A stretch of 64,000 nucleotides of DNA, taken from RGIG250 sp964540025 (GTDB lineage Bacteria > Bacillota > Negativicutes > Selenomonadales > Selenomonadaceae). Of this stretch, positions 8,450-17,625 are shown one piece after another. Under the pieces are notes generated by a model, which saw only the letters and a list, made by a program, of their open reading frames with translations, was not told where the DNA came from and made no database searches. The translations under genes were made by a program, and so were the position numbers. Position 1 is the stretch's first letter; every line of letters starts with the position of its first letter. The stretch covers positions 1-64,000 of the forward strand of contig CAZIKQ010000001.1 in the NCBI GenBank assembly GCA_964540025.1, read 5' to 3'.

Positions 8450-8764
8450 TCATTTGCTGCCATGAGGCAGAATATATGGCATCTCGCCGGGATATACCAT
8501 GTTAAGCTGTTCACGGGCCACCTTCTCCACCCGGTGGAGATCCTCGAGCCCGGCCTTCTCTTCCCGAAGGCCGATATTGATTTTTTGCGCGGTAGCAAGC
8601 CGCTGCTCAGCCACTCGATATTTCTCGTTTACTCCGTTCAAATATACCTGCTGGTTGTAGAAGCAATAACCAAAATACACGACTACCGTCGCCACCGCCA
8701 CATAAAACCAGCTAAAGCCCTGACGGCTTCCACGGAGGCCTCTTTTACCATCCCGACCTGCCAT
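8450..8764 (-). CDS. Septum formation initiator family protein (DivIC/FtsB-like)
   Basis: 104 residues with a basic cytoplasmic N-terminus, one transmembrane segment at about 18-38 (FYVAVATVVVYFGYCFY), then a short coiled coil (about 45-75). It ends in VEKVAREQLNMVYPGEMPYIL, the typical DivIC/FtsB tail in which a conserved 'AREQLGMV-PGE' segment contacts FtsL/FtsQ or DivIB. It takes part in the division-site complex. Its position ahead of a YabR-like S1 gene and tilS-hpt matches the divIC-yabR-tilS-hpt order of Bacillus. Confidence 0.88.
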   Translation of the reverse strand: MAGRDGKRGLRGSRQGFSWFYVAVATVVVYFGYCFYNQQVYLNGVNEKYRVAEQRLATAQKINIGLREEKAGLEDLHRVEKVAREQLNMVYPGEMPYILPHGSK

Positions 8765-8977
8765 ACCCTTACCTGCCTTGTACTTTCGATGGTCTTTGAC
8801 CGCCTCTGCCGGGGGCGCCAGCCGTTCACCGAATCGAAGTGGAGGACATCCTCCAATCGCTGTCTCAAATGGTCATCAATTTCATCTGTTAACAGCTATT
8901 TCAATACACATCAATATACAGAGAATATGGCAAAAAAGCAAGAGGAAAATTCTTAAATTTACGATAATTTCCGGCCG

Positions 8978-9787
8978 TTACACTTCTCTTTCCGCCAGGG
9001 AAATCGGCGACAGCACCCTTATTCCCCTGGAGTTTACAAATACATCAGCCTTCACCCCAAAAACCTTTGCCAAAAGGTCAACCGTCAGGATTTCTTCCGG
9101 TGTCCCCTGCCTGTAAATCCCCTGATCCTTTATGACCATGATCTCATCAGAATACTGGAGAGCGTGGTTAATATCGTGGAGGACCATGATGATGGTCATG
9201 TGCTCGTTCTGGTTCAGCTCCTCGATGATATTCATTACCTCCAGCTGATGCCCGATATCAAGATACGTAGTAGGTTCATCCAGCAGGAGTATCTCCGGCT
9301 CCTGAGCCAGCGCCATAGCGATAAACGCCCGCTGGCGTTCACCGCCGGACAGAGTCATTACCCGCTGGCTGGTATAACCATTGAGATGGGTTTTTGTCAG
9401 CGCCTGTTCTACAGCTTCCCGATCCCGTTTCGGATTTCCGGCAGTCAACATTCCCCTGTAGGGAAAGCGGCCATAATCTACCAGCTCGCTGACCGTAACG
9501 TCGGCGGGAACGGTCAGTCCCTGAGGCAGTATTGCCAGACGGCGGGCGAAAGATTTCCTCCCCAGCTTCCTCGTATCCTCCCCATTCAACAGAACCTGCC
9601 CTTCGTACCGGTGATTCAGTCCGGCCAGGGCCTTTAACAGGGTTGTCTTCCCCGCTCCATTTGGCCCGATTATTGCCGTCCGCTTTGCGGGGGTAAAGCT
9701 TATATTCACATGGGCGAGAATCGTCTTATTTTCAATTTTGACCGTCAGGTTTTTGGCGGCCAGAACGGCCGGTTTTACGTTATCCAT
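8978..9787 (-). CDS. Iron-siderophore/cobalamin-type ABC transporter ATPase
   Basis: 269 residues with Walker A GPNGAGKTTLLKAL, Q loop AILPQGL, signature LSGGERQRAFIAMALAQ, Walker B EILLLDEPTTYLD and H loop LHDINHALQYSDEI, typical of the FecE/FepC/BtuD class. The ATG at 9787 shares its A with the TGA stop of the permease gene (a GTG at 9790 is the longer option). It is the last gene of a binding protein-permease-ATPase operon for iron complexes, heme or corrinoids; the substrate is not decidable. Confidence 0.92.
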   Translation of the reverse strand: MDNVKPAVLAAKNLTVKIENKTILAHVNISFTPAKRTAIIGPNGAGKTTLLKALAGLNHRYEGQVLLNGEDTRKLGRKSFARRLAILPQGLTVPADVTVSELVDYGRFPYRGMLTAGNPKRDREAVEQALTKTHLNGYTSQRVMTLSGGERQRAFIAMALAQEPEILLLDEPTTYLDIGHQLEVMNIIEELNQNEHMTIIMVLHDINHALQYSDEIMVIKDQGIYRQGTPEEILTVDLLAKVFGVKADVFVNSRGIRVLSPISLAEREV

Positions 9788-10824
9788 CACAACTCCCTCC
9801 TGAGCAGAAAGAGGAAGAAGGGCGCCCCCAGAACCGCCATCAGTATGCCTACGGGGAGCTCTGTAGGGGAAAAGGCTGTCCGGGCAAAGGTATCCGAAAA
9901 CATGACCACTGCCGCTCCCAAAAGAGCTGCCCCCGGCAGCAGATAGCGGTAGTCAGAGCCAACCATCAGCCGCACGGCATGGGGAACTATCAGCCCCACG
10001 AAGCCGAGCAGCCCTACGACGGAAACAGCGCTGGCCGCCAGCAGGGCGGCGAGAGCCGTCATGACAATTCTGGTCGCCTCAACGTTCAGGCCGAGCCCTT
10101 TCGCCATTTCATCCCCCAGCTGGAGGATATTAAGGTGCTTTGAGCCCGCCAGGGCCAGTATTACTCCGGCAATGGTGTACGGATAGATTATCTCCACATG
10201 AGGCCAGCTTCTGGTAGCCAGACCGCCAACCATCCACATCAGCGCGCCGTGGACCTTATCGCTGTTAAATATCATTACCGCCGAAATTCCGGCCCCAAGA
10301 AAGGCGGACACCGCAACGCCGGCCAGAATTATTCTCACCGGTCTGATGCCATCCTTCCAGGCCAGCAGATAAATGACGCAGGCGGCGCCCATTGCGCCGA
10401 GAAAAGCCGCCGGGGTAACCAGATACTCCAGAGCCGGGAACGCCAGCATCAGCAGAACAGCGGCCAATCCCGCCCCGGAGGAAATGCCGATGATGTGGGG
10501 ATCGGCCAGGGGATTCTTCATGATGGCCTGGAGGATTGCCCCCGACAGGGCCAGATTTACTCCCACGAGAGCGGCAACTATCGTCCGGGGCAGGCGAATA
10601 TTCATTATGATCTGCTGGTGAATGCCCGCCCCGTCCCCAAAGAGAGCCGCAAAAATTTCCCCTGCGGTAATAGGGACTGAGCCAAGCTCAATCGACACGA
10701 TGAATCCCCCGGCTACCAAAAGGAAAAAGAGGAACAAAAAAGCCTGCCGCCGCAAATCAGATACGCCGGTCACGCCTTGTTCCTCTTTTTTCTTTGCTCT
10801 GTTATCCAGAACCGTTTCCTGCAT
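9787..10824 (-). CDS. Iron-siderophore/cobalamin-type ABC transporter permease
   Basis: 345 residues of the FecCD/BtuC family with about ten transmembrane segments. Family motifs are RLPRTIVAALVGVNLALSGAILQ, NPLADPHIIGISSGAGLAAV, GFVGLIVPHAVRLMVGSDYRYLLPGAALLGA and ELPVGILMAVLGAPFFLFLL at the end. It starts with a TAATG overlap of the binding-protein stop and ends with a TGATG overlap of the ATPase start, so the three genes are coupled. Confidence 0.93.
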   Translation of the reverse strand: MQETVLDNRAKKKEEQGVTGVSDLRRQAFLFLFFLLVAGGFIVSIELGSVPITAGEIFAALFGDGAGIHQQIIMNIRLPRTIVAALVGVNLALSGAILQAIMKNPLADPHIIGISSGAGLAAVLLMLAFPALEYLVTPAAFLGAMGAACVIYLLAWKDGIRPVRIILAGVAVSAFLGAGISAVMIFNSDKVHGALMWMVGGLATRSWPHVEIIYPYTIAGVILALAGSKHLNILQLGDEMAKGLGLNVEATRIVMTALAALLAASAVSVVGLLGFVGLIVPHAVRLMVGSDYRYLLPGAALLGAAVVMFSDTFARTAFSPTELPVGILMAVLGAPFFLFLLRREL

Positions 10825-11825
10825 TATTTTATTGCCTCCGGATAAATCAGCGACCCCATTTCCCGGAAAGCATCCGGGAACCGCACTCCCGGGCTCAGGA
10901 GGAAATTATTCTGCGACAGGTAGTAGACCTTCCCGTTTTTAACGGCGGGAATAGTCTGCCACGCCGGGCTGTCGGCAATGGTTTTTTCCATGCTCCGCTT
11001 TATATCCTCTATTTTCCCCATGCTGGTGATAAACATTATCTCCGGATTCTGTTCTACCAGCATCTCGATACTGTAGGGGGCCGCGTCAGGGTTCCCCTCA
11101 ATGGCGCTCATTCCCTGCGCCACATTCACAAAGCCAAGCGTCCTGGCCACAGAACCGGCAATGCTGGTATCCAGCTGGACGCTGAGACCCTGCCCGGTGC
11201 TGTGGAGGATCACGACCCGCTTGTCCTCCTTGGGAACGCCGCTTACAATTTTTTCGATTCTTTCGTCCAGCTGCCTGATATAATCCCTGCCCCCTTCCAC
11301 ATTGCCGGTAACCTGGGCAAAAATCCCGATGTCTCTCTTCACGCTTTCATAATTCTTCATGTCGAGCACAAGGGCCGGGATCCGGTTCATATCCAGCGTC
11401 GTCAGCAATTTTTCGTTCATGCCCTTGTTGACGATAACCAAATCAGGCTCGCAGGCAATCAGCTTCTCCACGTCAATATTGTAGACGCGGCCTATACTGG
11501 TTTTGTTCTTGGCAAACTCCGGCATATTCGTCCGGGAATCAGGCCGCCCTGCCACATCGCCGCCTACTGCATGAAGGGGCTCAAGAAAGGAGGCCGACGT
11601 CACCACGATGCGCTCCGGCTTTTTAGCCAGCCGGACCTCCCGGCCCAGGTCATCGATTATTACCGCAAAATAGCTTTCCGCCGAATCGGTTCCGTATTCC
11701 CTGTGCGTTCCCTGCACAGCTCCGGTCTTTCCTGCAGACGGGGCCGCCGCCTTTTCCCCGCAGCCCCCGAAGAGAACTGCCAGCGACAGCGCCCCGGCCA
11801 GGGCCAATAATTTTTTCTTGTTCAT
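10824..11825 (-). CDS. Iron/cobalamin-type ABC transporter substrate-binding lipoprotein
   Basis: About 333 residues. The start at 11825 gives MNKKKLLALAGALSLAVLFGGCG, a lipoprotein signal with lipobox Cys near residue 22. The mature part has the two-lobed BtuF/FepB fold: DDLGREVRLAKKPERIVVTSAS, an 'EPDLVIVNKGM' strand, a long connecting helix and a second lobe from NPEIMFITSM. It delivers an iron complex, heme or corrinoid to the FecCD-type permease. The longer frame from 11876 would run through a terminator and lacks a ribosome-binding site. No Fur box or cobalamin riboswitch was recognised upstream. Confidence 0.88.
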   Translation of the reverse strand: MNKKKLLALAGALSLAVLFGGCGEKAAAPSAGKTGAVQGTHREYGTDSAESYFAVIIDDLGREVRLAKKPERIVVTSASFLEPLHAVGGDVAGRPDSRTNMPEFAKNKTSIGRVYNIDVEKLIACEPDLVIVNKGMNEKLLTTLDMNRIPALVLDMKNYESVKRDIGIFAQVTGNVEGGRDYIRQLDERIEKIVSGVPKEDKRVVILHSTGQGLSVQLDTSIAGSVARTLGFVNVAQGMSAIEGNPDAAPYSIEMLVEQNPEIMFITSMGKIEDIKRSMEKTIADSPAWQTIPAVKNGKVYYLSQNNFLLSPGVRFPDAFREMGSLIYPEAIK

Positions 11826-11836
11826 CGATACACCCC

Positions 11837-11869
11837 GAAAAAAGCTCCCTGCCTGAATGACAGGGAGCT
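11837..11869 (-). terminator. Terminator or attenuator just ahead of the ABC importer operon
   Basis: A 9-bp stem AGCTCCCTG/CAGGGAGCT (11843-11851 and 11861-11869) is followed on the minus strand by U6 and ends about 12 bases before the ATG of the binding-protein gene. It terminates the small upstream gene. Because it leaves no room for a promoter behind it, it may also act as an attenuator for the importer. Confidence 0.7.
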
Positions 11870-11882
11870 TTATCATTTTACG

Positions 11883-12170
11883 TCAGATCTTAAAACAAAG
11901 AATTGTGGCCAGGATCCAGCTGATAATCAGTCCAATTGACACAAGATACCCTTCTTTGGTTACCGGCCGCCCGAAGTTGGAATTTTCACCCATAAAGCCC
12001 CGCCGGTTGAGAAGCGCATACTTCTGAACCCGCTTCTTAAACCACTTTTTCTTTCGCTTTTCCCCCAACAGCGTTCCCGCTATCTGAGCGATCGCCAGAC
12101 AGGAGCCAAAACTGCAAAGGGTCCGAACAGTTATTTCGGCCTCCGATAATCCGCCAAAGAGCCAGTCCAA
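11883..12170 (-). CDS. Small membrane protein of unknown function
   Basis: About 95 residues with a hydrophobic segment in the first third (CSFGSCLAIAQIAGTLL), a basic middle (GEKRKKKWFKKRVQKY) and a C-terminal transmembrane helix (YLVSIGLIISWILATIL). The frame has an earlier ATG at 12197, but that ATG directly abuts a TATAAT box and would fall at or before the transcript start. The TTG at 12170, eight bases after GGGAGG, is the better start. No family is recognised. It has its own promoter and terminator and precedes the ABC importer. Confidence 0.6.
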   Translation of the reverse strand: MDWLFGGLSEAEITVRTLCSFGSCLAIAQIAGTLLGEKRKKKWFKKRVQKYALLNRRGFMGENSNFGRPVTKEGYLVSIGLIISWILATILCFKI

Positions 12171-12197
12171 GCCAAAAACCTCCCGATTGTCGTCCAT

Positions 12198-12226
12198 ATT
12201 ATACAATAACAATAAAATAAATTCAA
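12198..12226 (-). promoter_or_regulatory. Sigma-A promoter for the small membrane protein gene
   Basis: On the minus strand TTGAAT (12226-12221), a 17-base spacer, then a perfect TATAAT (12203-12198). Expected transcript start is about 12191, inside what the longest reading frame would call codons 2-4. This is why the TTG at 12170 is preferred as start. Confidence 0.7.
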
Positions 12227-12240
12227 TAAATGGGCAGCAG

Positions 12241-13860
12241 TTAAATTTCTTTTTTGTCCGGGGGAACCGGATAAAGCTCCAGGCCAGGGTTATTGTCCCG
12301 GATCCAGCCCAGCGCCCACTCGTTATTGACTAACAGAACCGGCAGGCCGCCGCGGTCATATACGAACATTCCCCGGTCAATTCCCCTCATTCCTTCCGGA
12401 GTCGCCGTATGACCGTCTTCGTACACCAGCCAGCGGGCCACCTCAAAGGGCTGCATTGTAAGGATGACATCTACCCCATATTCACTCTTCAGGCGGTAGA
12501 CGAGCACATCAAACTGAAGGGTTCCCACGGTACCCACAATAATCGAGTCGTATCCTGCCTCCTTGAAGAGCTGTATAGCCCCTTCCTGAGTCAGCTGCTC
12601 GATTCCCTTCAGGAACTGCTTGCGCTTCATTGTATCCCTGGCCTCGACCCGGGCAAATTTTTCCGGCGGAAATACCGGGAAATCAGCAAACCGGAACTTT
12701 ACCGAAGGGTCGGAAATAGTATCCCCGATACGGAATATCCCCGGATCAAAGAGCCCCACAATATCTCCCGGCCAGGCCTCGTCGATTATCTGGCGGTCCT
12801 GGGCCAGGAACTGCTGGGGCTGAGCCAGCTTGATGGTCTTGCCGCCGGTTTCGTGCCACACGGTCATGTTCCGCTCAAACTTCCCGGAGACGATGCGGAT
12901 AAAGGCCAGTCTGTCCCGGTGAGCCGGATTCATATTTGCCTGAATCTTGAAGACGAAGGCGGAAAATTTCCCGTCGGTCGGCTCTATTGTTCCAGCCGAT
13001 GACTCCCGGGCAGCCGGAGCAGGGGCCAGCCTCAGATACTCCTCAAGGAAATTCTGCACGCCGAAGTTCGTCATGGCGGACCCGAAAAACATGGGAGTCA
13101 GCTCCCCCCGGGCCACCTTCTCCAAATCAAAATCCTCTCCGGCCGCGTCCAGCAGCTCGATATCATCGAGGAGATTCTGATAAACCGCTTCATCAAGCCG
13201 GGCCTTCAATTCGGCGGAGCCCAGTTCATAGATATCCGATAAGCGGGCCTCCTGACCGTGGGTAGTATCAGCCGCAAACAGCTCCACCACCTTTTTCTGC
13301 CGGTCATACACCCCCTGATACCGACCGTCGCTTCCCACCGGCCAGTTCATGGGATATGACCTTATGCCCAGCACATTTTCGATTTCGTCCATCAGGTCGA
13401 TGGGAACCTTACCGTAGCGGTCCAGCTTATTTACAAAGGTAAATATGGGAACCTGACGCTCCTTGCAGACCTTGAAAAGCTTTTTCGTCTGAGTCTCAAC
13501 GCCCTTGGCCGCGTCCAGCACCATTACGGCGCTGTCAACGGCCATCAAAGTCCGGTAGGTATCCTCGGAGAAATCCTGATGGCCCGGGGTGTCGAGGATA
13601 TTTATCCGGCATCCGCCGTAGTCAAACTGTAAAACGGAGGAAGTAACAGAAATACCGCGCTGCTTCTCGATTTCCATCCAGTCCGAAACAGCATGGCGGG
13701 CCGTCTTGCGGGATTTGATGGAACCGGCCAGATGAATGGCTCCACCGTAGAGCAAGAGCTTTTCCGTAAGAGTCGTCTTACCGGCATCAGGATGGGAAAT
13801 AATGGCAAAGGTTCGCCGCTTTGCGGTTTCCAAATGAAGCTGATCTATATCTGTAGACAA
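12241..13860 (-). CDS. prfC: Peptide chain release factor 3
   Basis: 539 residues. RF3 is the GTPase that removes RF1/RF2 from the ribosome after peptide release. G1 is SHPDAGKTTLTEKLLLYGG, with the long insertion before the RGISVTSSVLQF switch. G3 is DTPGHQDFSEDTYR and G4 is FVNKLDR. The end (WALGWIRDNNPGLELYPVPP) is the standard RF3 C-terminus. It lies only 15 bases after potD, an unusual neighbour, and may share the pot transcript. Confidence 0.95.
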   Translation of the reverse strand: MSTDIDQLHLETAKRRTFAIISHPDAGKTTLTEKLLLYGGAIHLAGSIKSRKTARHAVSDWMEIEKQRGISVTSSVLQFDYGGCRINILDTPGHQDFSEDTYRTLMAVDSAVMVLDAAKGVETQTKKLFKVCKERQVPIFTFVNKLDRYGKVPIDLMDEIENVLGIRSYPMNWPVGSDGRYQGVYDRQKKVVELFAADTTHGQEARLSDIYELGSAELKARLDEAVYQNLLDDIELLDAAGEDFDLEKVARGELTPMFFGSAMTNFGVQNFLEEYLRLAPAPAARESSAGTIEPTDGKFSAFVFKIQANMNPAHRDRLAFIRIVSGKFERNMTVWHETGGKTIKLAQPQQFLAQDRQIIDEAWPGDIVGLFDPGIFRIGDTISDPSVKFRFADFPVFPPEKFARVEARDTMKRKQFLKGIEQLTQEGAIQLFKEAGYDSIIVGTVGTLQFDVLVYRLKSEYGVDVILTMQPFEVARWLVYEDGHTATPEGMRGIDRGMFVYDRGGLPVLLVNNEWALGWIRDNNPGLELYPVPPDKKEI

Positions 13861-13875
13861 AATTTTACCTCCGGT

Positions 13876-14943
13876 TTACTGCGCTATCTTGACTTCCGTC
13901 CAAACCTTATCATATTTCGGCAGATTATCAGTCAAATCGTTAAAGAACTCGGCATTCCTGAGAAGCTCTGCCGGGGGATAGGCGGCCAGACTCTCCTGTA
14001 CTTCCCTGGCAAGTTTCGCCTGAACCTCGGGGATGGGGGTGGCGTAGCCGATATACTCCACATTCTTCCGGGCAATGTCAGGCCGGGTCATATAGTCGAT
14101 AAACTCCATTGCCTCTGCCTTGTTCTTTGCCCCCCTCATGATTACCATGGAATCGATCCAAATGTTCGTCCCCTCTTTGGGAATCGCGTAGGCTATATCC
14201 TTGTTTTTCTCCATGATGAACTGGGCGTCGCCGGACCAAACCACCGCCATGGCTCCTTCTCCGGCAATCATCTTATCCTTTACTTCGTCCACCACATAGG
14301 CAAGGACGAGGGGCTTCTGCTCCGACAGTTTTTTCCCGGCCTCAGCCAGCTCCTTTTCACTGCCGGTGTTCAGGGAATACCCAAGGTATTTCAGAGTGAT
14401 GCCGATAGAGTCCCTCGGACTGTCAAGCATGAAGATCTGCTTTGCATACTTCTGATCCCAGAGAACAGACCAGCTGTCCACCTTCTCCTTAACCATCTTT
14501 GTATTGTAGGCGATACCTACCGTTCCCCACATGAAAGGAACGGAATACTCATCCGTGGGGTCAAAGGAAGCCCCGCGGAACCGGTCGCCGATAAGCTTGT
14601 AGTTCTTCAGCCTGGCGGTGTCGATCTTTTCAATCAGATTTTCCCGGATCATCCTTGAAATCATATAATCCGAAGGAATCGCCAAATCATAGTCACTGCC
14701 GCCGGCTTTAATTTTTACATACATATCCTCATTGGTGGCAAAGGTATCATAAACCACATGAATGCCGGTTTCTTTTTCAAAGCTGGTAATCACGTCCGGA
14801 TCGATATAATCTCCCCAGTTATACACCTTCAGCTGGCGCTTGCCCTTATCCCCGCCGTCCTTACTGCCGCCGCAGCCGGTTACCAGCAGAGCCGCCAGAA
14901 GAAGCATGGCCATCAACGAACAAAAGACTGCTCTCTTTTTCAT
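13876..14943 (-). CDS. potD: Spermidine/putrescine ABC transporter substrate-binding protein
   Basis: 355 residues with a lipoprotein signal (SLMAMLLLAALLVTGCGG, Cys about 24). The PotD fold follows: LKVYNWGDYIDPDVITSFEKETGIHVVYDTF in two segments, SDYDLAIPSDYMISRM, and VPFMWGTVGIAYNTK. The residues WGDYI and the Asp/Glu around 'VVWSGDA' belong to the polyamine pocket. It is the fourth gene of potABCD, 17 bases after potC. Confidence 0.93.
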   Translation of the reverse strand: MKKRAVFCSLMAMLLLAALLVTGCGGSKDGGDKGKRQLKVYNWGDYIDPDVITSFEKETGIHVVYDTFATNEDMYVKIKAGGSDYDLAIPSDYMISRMIRENLIEKIDTARLKNYKLIGDRFRGASFDPTDEYSVPFMWGTVGIAYNTKMVKEKVDSWSVLWDQKYAKQIFMLDSPRDSIGITLKYLGYSLNTGSEKELAEAGKKLSEQKPLVLAYVVDEVKDKMIAGEGAMAVVWSGDAQFIMEKNKDIAYAIPKEGTNIWIDSMVIMRGAKNKAEAMEFIDYMTRPDIARKNVEYIGYATPIPEVQAKLAREVQESLAAYPPAELLRNAEFFNDLTDNLPKYDKVWTEVKIAQ

Positions 14944-14960
14944 ATTTAATCCCCCTTGTC

Positions 14961-15737
14961 TTATTTATTGCGATCCGAATCCAGCCGCCGGTTCACTGCC
15001 AAAAGAAGCGCCAGCACCACCAGGAACAGCAGCGTGGACAGGGCGTTAATCGTAGGATGAATCCCCCGCCGCGCCATGGAGTAAATCATGATCGAGAGAT
15101 TGTTTACCCCGGAGCCAGTAGTAAAGAAACTTATGACGAAATCGTCCAGGGAAAGCGTAAAGGCAAACAGCAATCCGGTAATCACCCCCGGCAGTACCGC
15201 CGGAAAAACTATGTGCCGGAAGGCATAGGCCGGCGTCGCCCCCAGATCCAGGGCCGCCTCATAAATGCTCTTGTCAAGCTGCTTCAGCTTCGGCAATACC
15301 GTCAGCACCACATAGGGAACGTTAAATATGGTATGGGAAAGCATCAGGGTCATAAGTCCCAGCTTCATATTGCAGAAGATGAACAACAGCATCAGGGAAA
15401 GGCCGGTCACAATATCCGGATTCAATACGGGAAGATAGGTCAGATTCATTACGATCCGCTTCTCCCAGCAGCCAAGCCCCTGATACATGGCAAAAGCCGC
15501 CGCCGTTCCGATTATGGTAGCGATAACCGCCGACCCGGCCGCAACGATGAGCGTATTTGAAAGGGCATCCGCTACCATCTGATTTCCAAGCAGCTCTTCG
15601 TACCAGCGCAGGGTAAAACCATCCCAGCTTGCCCTTGACTTGGAAGCATTAAAGGAAAAGACGATGAGCACTCCAATGGGAAGATAGAGAAACAGCAGAA
15701 TCAACGCGGCATAAAATTTCCTGACGAAAGAGGTCAT
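14961..15737 (-). CDS. potC: Spermidine/putrescine ABC transporter permease PotC
   Basis: 258 residues, six transmembrane segments. It starts with a short cytoplasmic tail and YAALILLFLYLPIGVLIVFSFN, followed by the PotC hallmark SRASWDGFTLRWYEELL. The EAA loop that docks on PotA is YEAALDLGATPAYAFRHIVFP. LSLDDFVISFFTTG near the C-terminus is also diagnostic. It overlaps potB by 4 bases (ATGA). Confidence 0.94.
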   Translation of the reverse strand: MTSFVRKFYAALILLFLYLPIGVLIVFSFNASKSRASWDGFTLRWYEELLGNQMVADALSNTLIVAAGSAVIATIIGTAAAFAMYQGLGCWEKRIVMNLTYLPVLNPDIVTGLSLMLLFIFCNMKLGLMTLMLSHTIFNVPYVVLTVLPKLKQLDKSIYEAALDLGATPAYAFRHIVFPAVLPGVITGLLFAFTLSLDDFVISFFTTGSGVNNLSIMIYSMARRGIHPTINALSTLLFLVVLALLLAVNRRLDSDRNK

Positions 15738-16549
15738 ATCAGCATTCCTCCTTCCTCCTCCCGGTACTTGCCGGGTACCAGCATGGTAAGAAGAATGATG
15801 ATAAGCATCAGCACCGATACCGCCGAACCAAAGTTCCAGTTGCCGATAGACAGGAACTGCTGCTCGATGAGATTGCCGATGAGCATATACTGACCGCCGC
15901 CCAGCAGACGGGAAATAACGAAGGTCGTTACCGCCGGCATGAAAACCATCAGCACCCCGGCGTATACCCCGGGTAGACTAAGCGGAAACGTAACTCTCCG
16001 AAAGGCGGTAAAGCCGTCGGCCCCCAAATCCTCCGCCGCCTCCAGCAGGCTCTTGTCCATCTTCATCAGGACGGAATAGACCGGCAAAATCATAAATGGC
16101 AGGAAATTGTAAACCATACCCAGAATAACCGCGTAATCCGTGTAGAGAATTTGCAGGGCAGGCAGCCCCAGCCAGCGGAGAATGCCGTTTATCAAACCGT
16201 TCCGCTCCAGCAGGGTGAGCCAGGCATAGGTACGAAGGAGAAAATTCATCCACATGGGAATAACGGTGAGAACTACCAGCATATTCCGGTATTTTATCGG
16301 GGCGCTGACGAGAATGTACGCCATGGGATAGCCCAGCAGCAAACAGAGGCCGGTAGCCAGAAGAGCCAGCCAGACCGAGTGCCACAGCACTCCAAGATAT
16401 GCAGGCTGAGCCGCCTGCCTTATATTGGCGAGGGTAAAGGCCCCCGTCTTGTCAGTCAGGGCAAAGTAGAGAATCAACCCCAATGGAACCACGGTGAAAA
16501 GTAGCATCCACAAATGATATGGATACATCAGCCCCCGGCGCCCCATCAT
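15734..16549 (-). CDS. potB: Spermidine/putrescine ABC transporter permease PotB
   Basis: 271 residues with six transmembrane segments. The EAA loop LLEAAEDLGADGFTAFRRVTFPLSLPG contacts the ATPase (given here as two overlapping blocks, LLEAAEDLGADG and FRRVTFPLSLPG). Other PotB signs are NFLLRTYAWLTLLERNGLIN and TFVISRLLGGGQYMLIGNLI. It overlaps potA and potC by 4 bases each, so the four genes are translationally coupled. Confidence 0.94.
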   Translation of the reverse strand: MMGRRGLMYPYHLWMLLFTVVPLGLILYFALTDKTGAFTLANIRQAAQPAYLGVLWHSVWLALLATGLCLLLGYPMAYILVSAPIKYRNMLVVLTVIPMWMNFLLRTYAWLTLLERNGLINGILRWLGLPALQILYTDYAVILGMVYNFLPFMILPVYSVLMKMDKSLLEAAEDLGADGFTAFRRVTFPLSLPGVYAGVLMVFMPAVTTFVISRLLGGGQYMLIGNLIEQQFLSIGNWNFGSAVSVLMLIIILLTMLVPGKYREEEGGMLI

Positions 16550-17625
16550 ACGTTCTCCCGGGGCATGACATGAATCTCATCCGGCCCTATACACATACCA
16601 ACCCGGCTGCCTGCTGGCGACATCTGAGTACTCTGAGCCGTCCACTCAAATCCATCCTCAGACCTGACGGTCATCTCATAGTGGACGCCCTTAAAGGTCA
16701 CCGTACCCACCGTACCAACCAGCATTCCCTCTTCCGGGGCCGTCAGCTTTATATCCTCCGGGCGGATGACCACATCAACCGCCACGTCATAGCCCAGCCC
16801 CTTGTCAACGCAGTTAAACTCCCGTCCGGCAAAGAAGCAGCAGTTGTCCCGTATCATTCTGCCGGGAAGGATATTACTGTCGCCGATAAAATCAGCGACA
16901 AAGGGATTTTTCGGTTCATTGTAGATATCTACAGGCGTTCCTGTCTGCTGAATGCGCCCGCCGTTCATGACCACTATCCGGTCGCTCATATTCAACGCCT
17001 CCCCCTGATCGTGGGTGACGTAGATAAATGTCAGCCCCAGCTGTTTCTGTATCCGCTTCAGCTCGGTCTGCATCCCCTTGCGGAGCTTCAGATCAAGGGC
17101 CGACAGAGGTTCATCCAGAAGGAGCACCTTGGGCTCGTTGATCAGCGCCCTGACGATGGCGATTCTCTGCTGCTGTCCGCCGGACAGAGATGATACCGGC
17201 CGGTTGTCGAACCCTTCCAGATTCACCATCCTGAGCATTTCCCGAACCCGTTCTTTTATTTCGCTTTCGGGTCTTTTATGGGCCCTCGGCCCAAAGGCGA
17301 TATTTTCATACACTGTCATGTGGGGGAATAAGGCATGCTTCTGAAAGACAGTGTTCACCTGCCGTTTATACGGGGGCACATTCTTTATATCATTTCCCTC
17401 AAAGAGGATCCTTCCGTTCGTAATCTGTTCAAAGCCTGCCAGTATCCTGAGCAGAGTAGTCTTGCCACAGCCGGAGGGCCCCAGAAGGGTAATAAACTCA
17501 TTTTTCTTTATCGACAGATTGATTCCGTCAAGAACGATGTGATCATCAAATTTTTTCGTCAGGTCGACGATATCAATAATATTGGCAGCCTCCGCCGCCA
17601 AGGAAATATTATTTTGATCGCTCAA
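16546..17625 (-). CDS. potA: Spermidine/putrescine ABC transporter ATPase PotA
   Basis: 359 residues: nucleotide-binding domain with Walker A GPSGCGKTTLLRILAG, signature LSGGQQQRIAIVRAL, Walker B KVLLLDEPLSALD and H loop VTHDQGEAL, then a C-terminal TOBE/OB domain (about 240-359) with VVIRPEDIKL. The start is a TTG, with AAGGTGAG eight to nine bases upstream; no better start is seen. First gene of potABCD-prfC. Confidence 0.94.
   Translation of the reverse strand: MSDQNNISLAAEAANIIDIVDLTKKFDDHIVLDGINLSIKKNEFITLLGPSGCGKTTLLRILAGFEQITNGRILFEGNDIKNVPPYKRQVNTVFQKHALFPHMTVYENIAFGPRAHKRPESEIKERVREMLRMVNLEGFDNRPVSSLSGGQQQRIAIVRALINEPKVLLLDEPLSALDLKLRKGMQTELKRIQKQLGLTFIYVTHDQGEALNMSDRIVVMNGGRIQQTGTPVDIYNEPKNPFVADFIGDSNILPGRMIRDNCCFFAGREFNCVDKGLGYDVAVDVVIRPEDIKLTAPEEGMLVGTVGTVTFKGVHYEMTVRSEDGFEWTAQSTQMSPAGSRVGMCIGPDEIHVMPRENV

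Noticed and set aside
8683..8868. Minus-strand frame overlapping the divIC-like gene start
   Set aside because: Runs into divIC in another frame and shows no family pattern; the 213-base gap 8765-8977 holds nothing else I can support.
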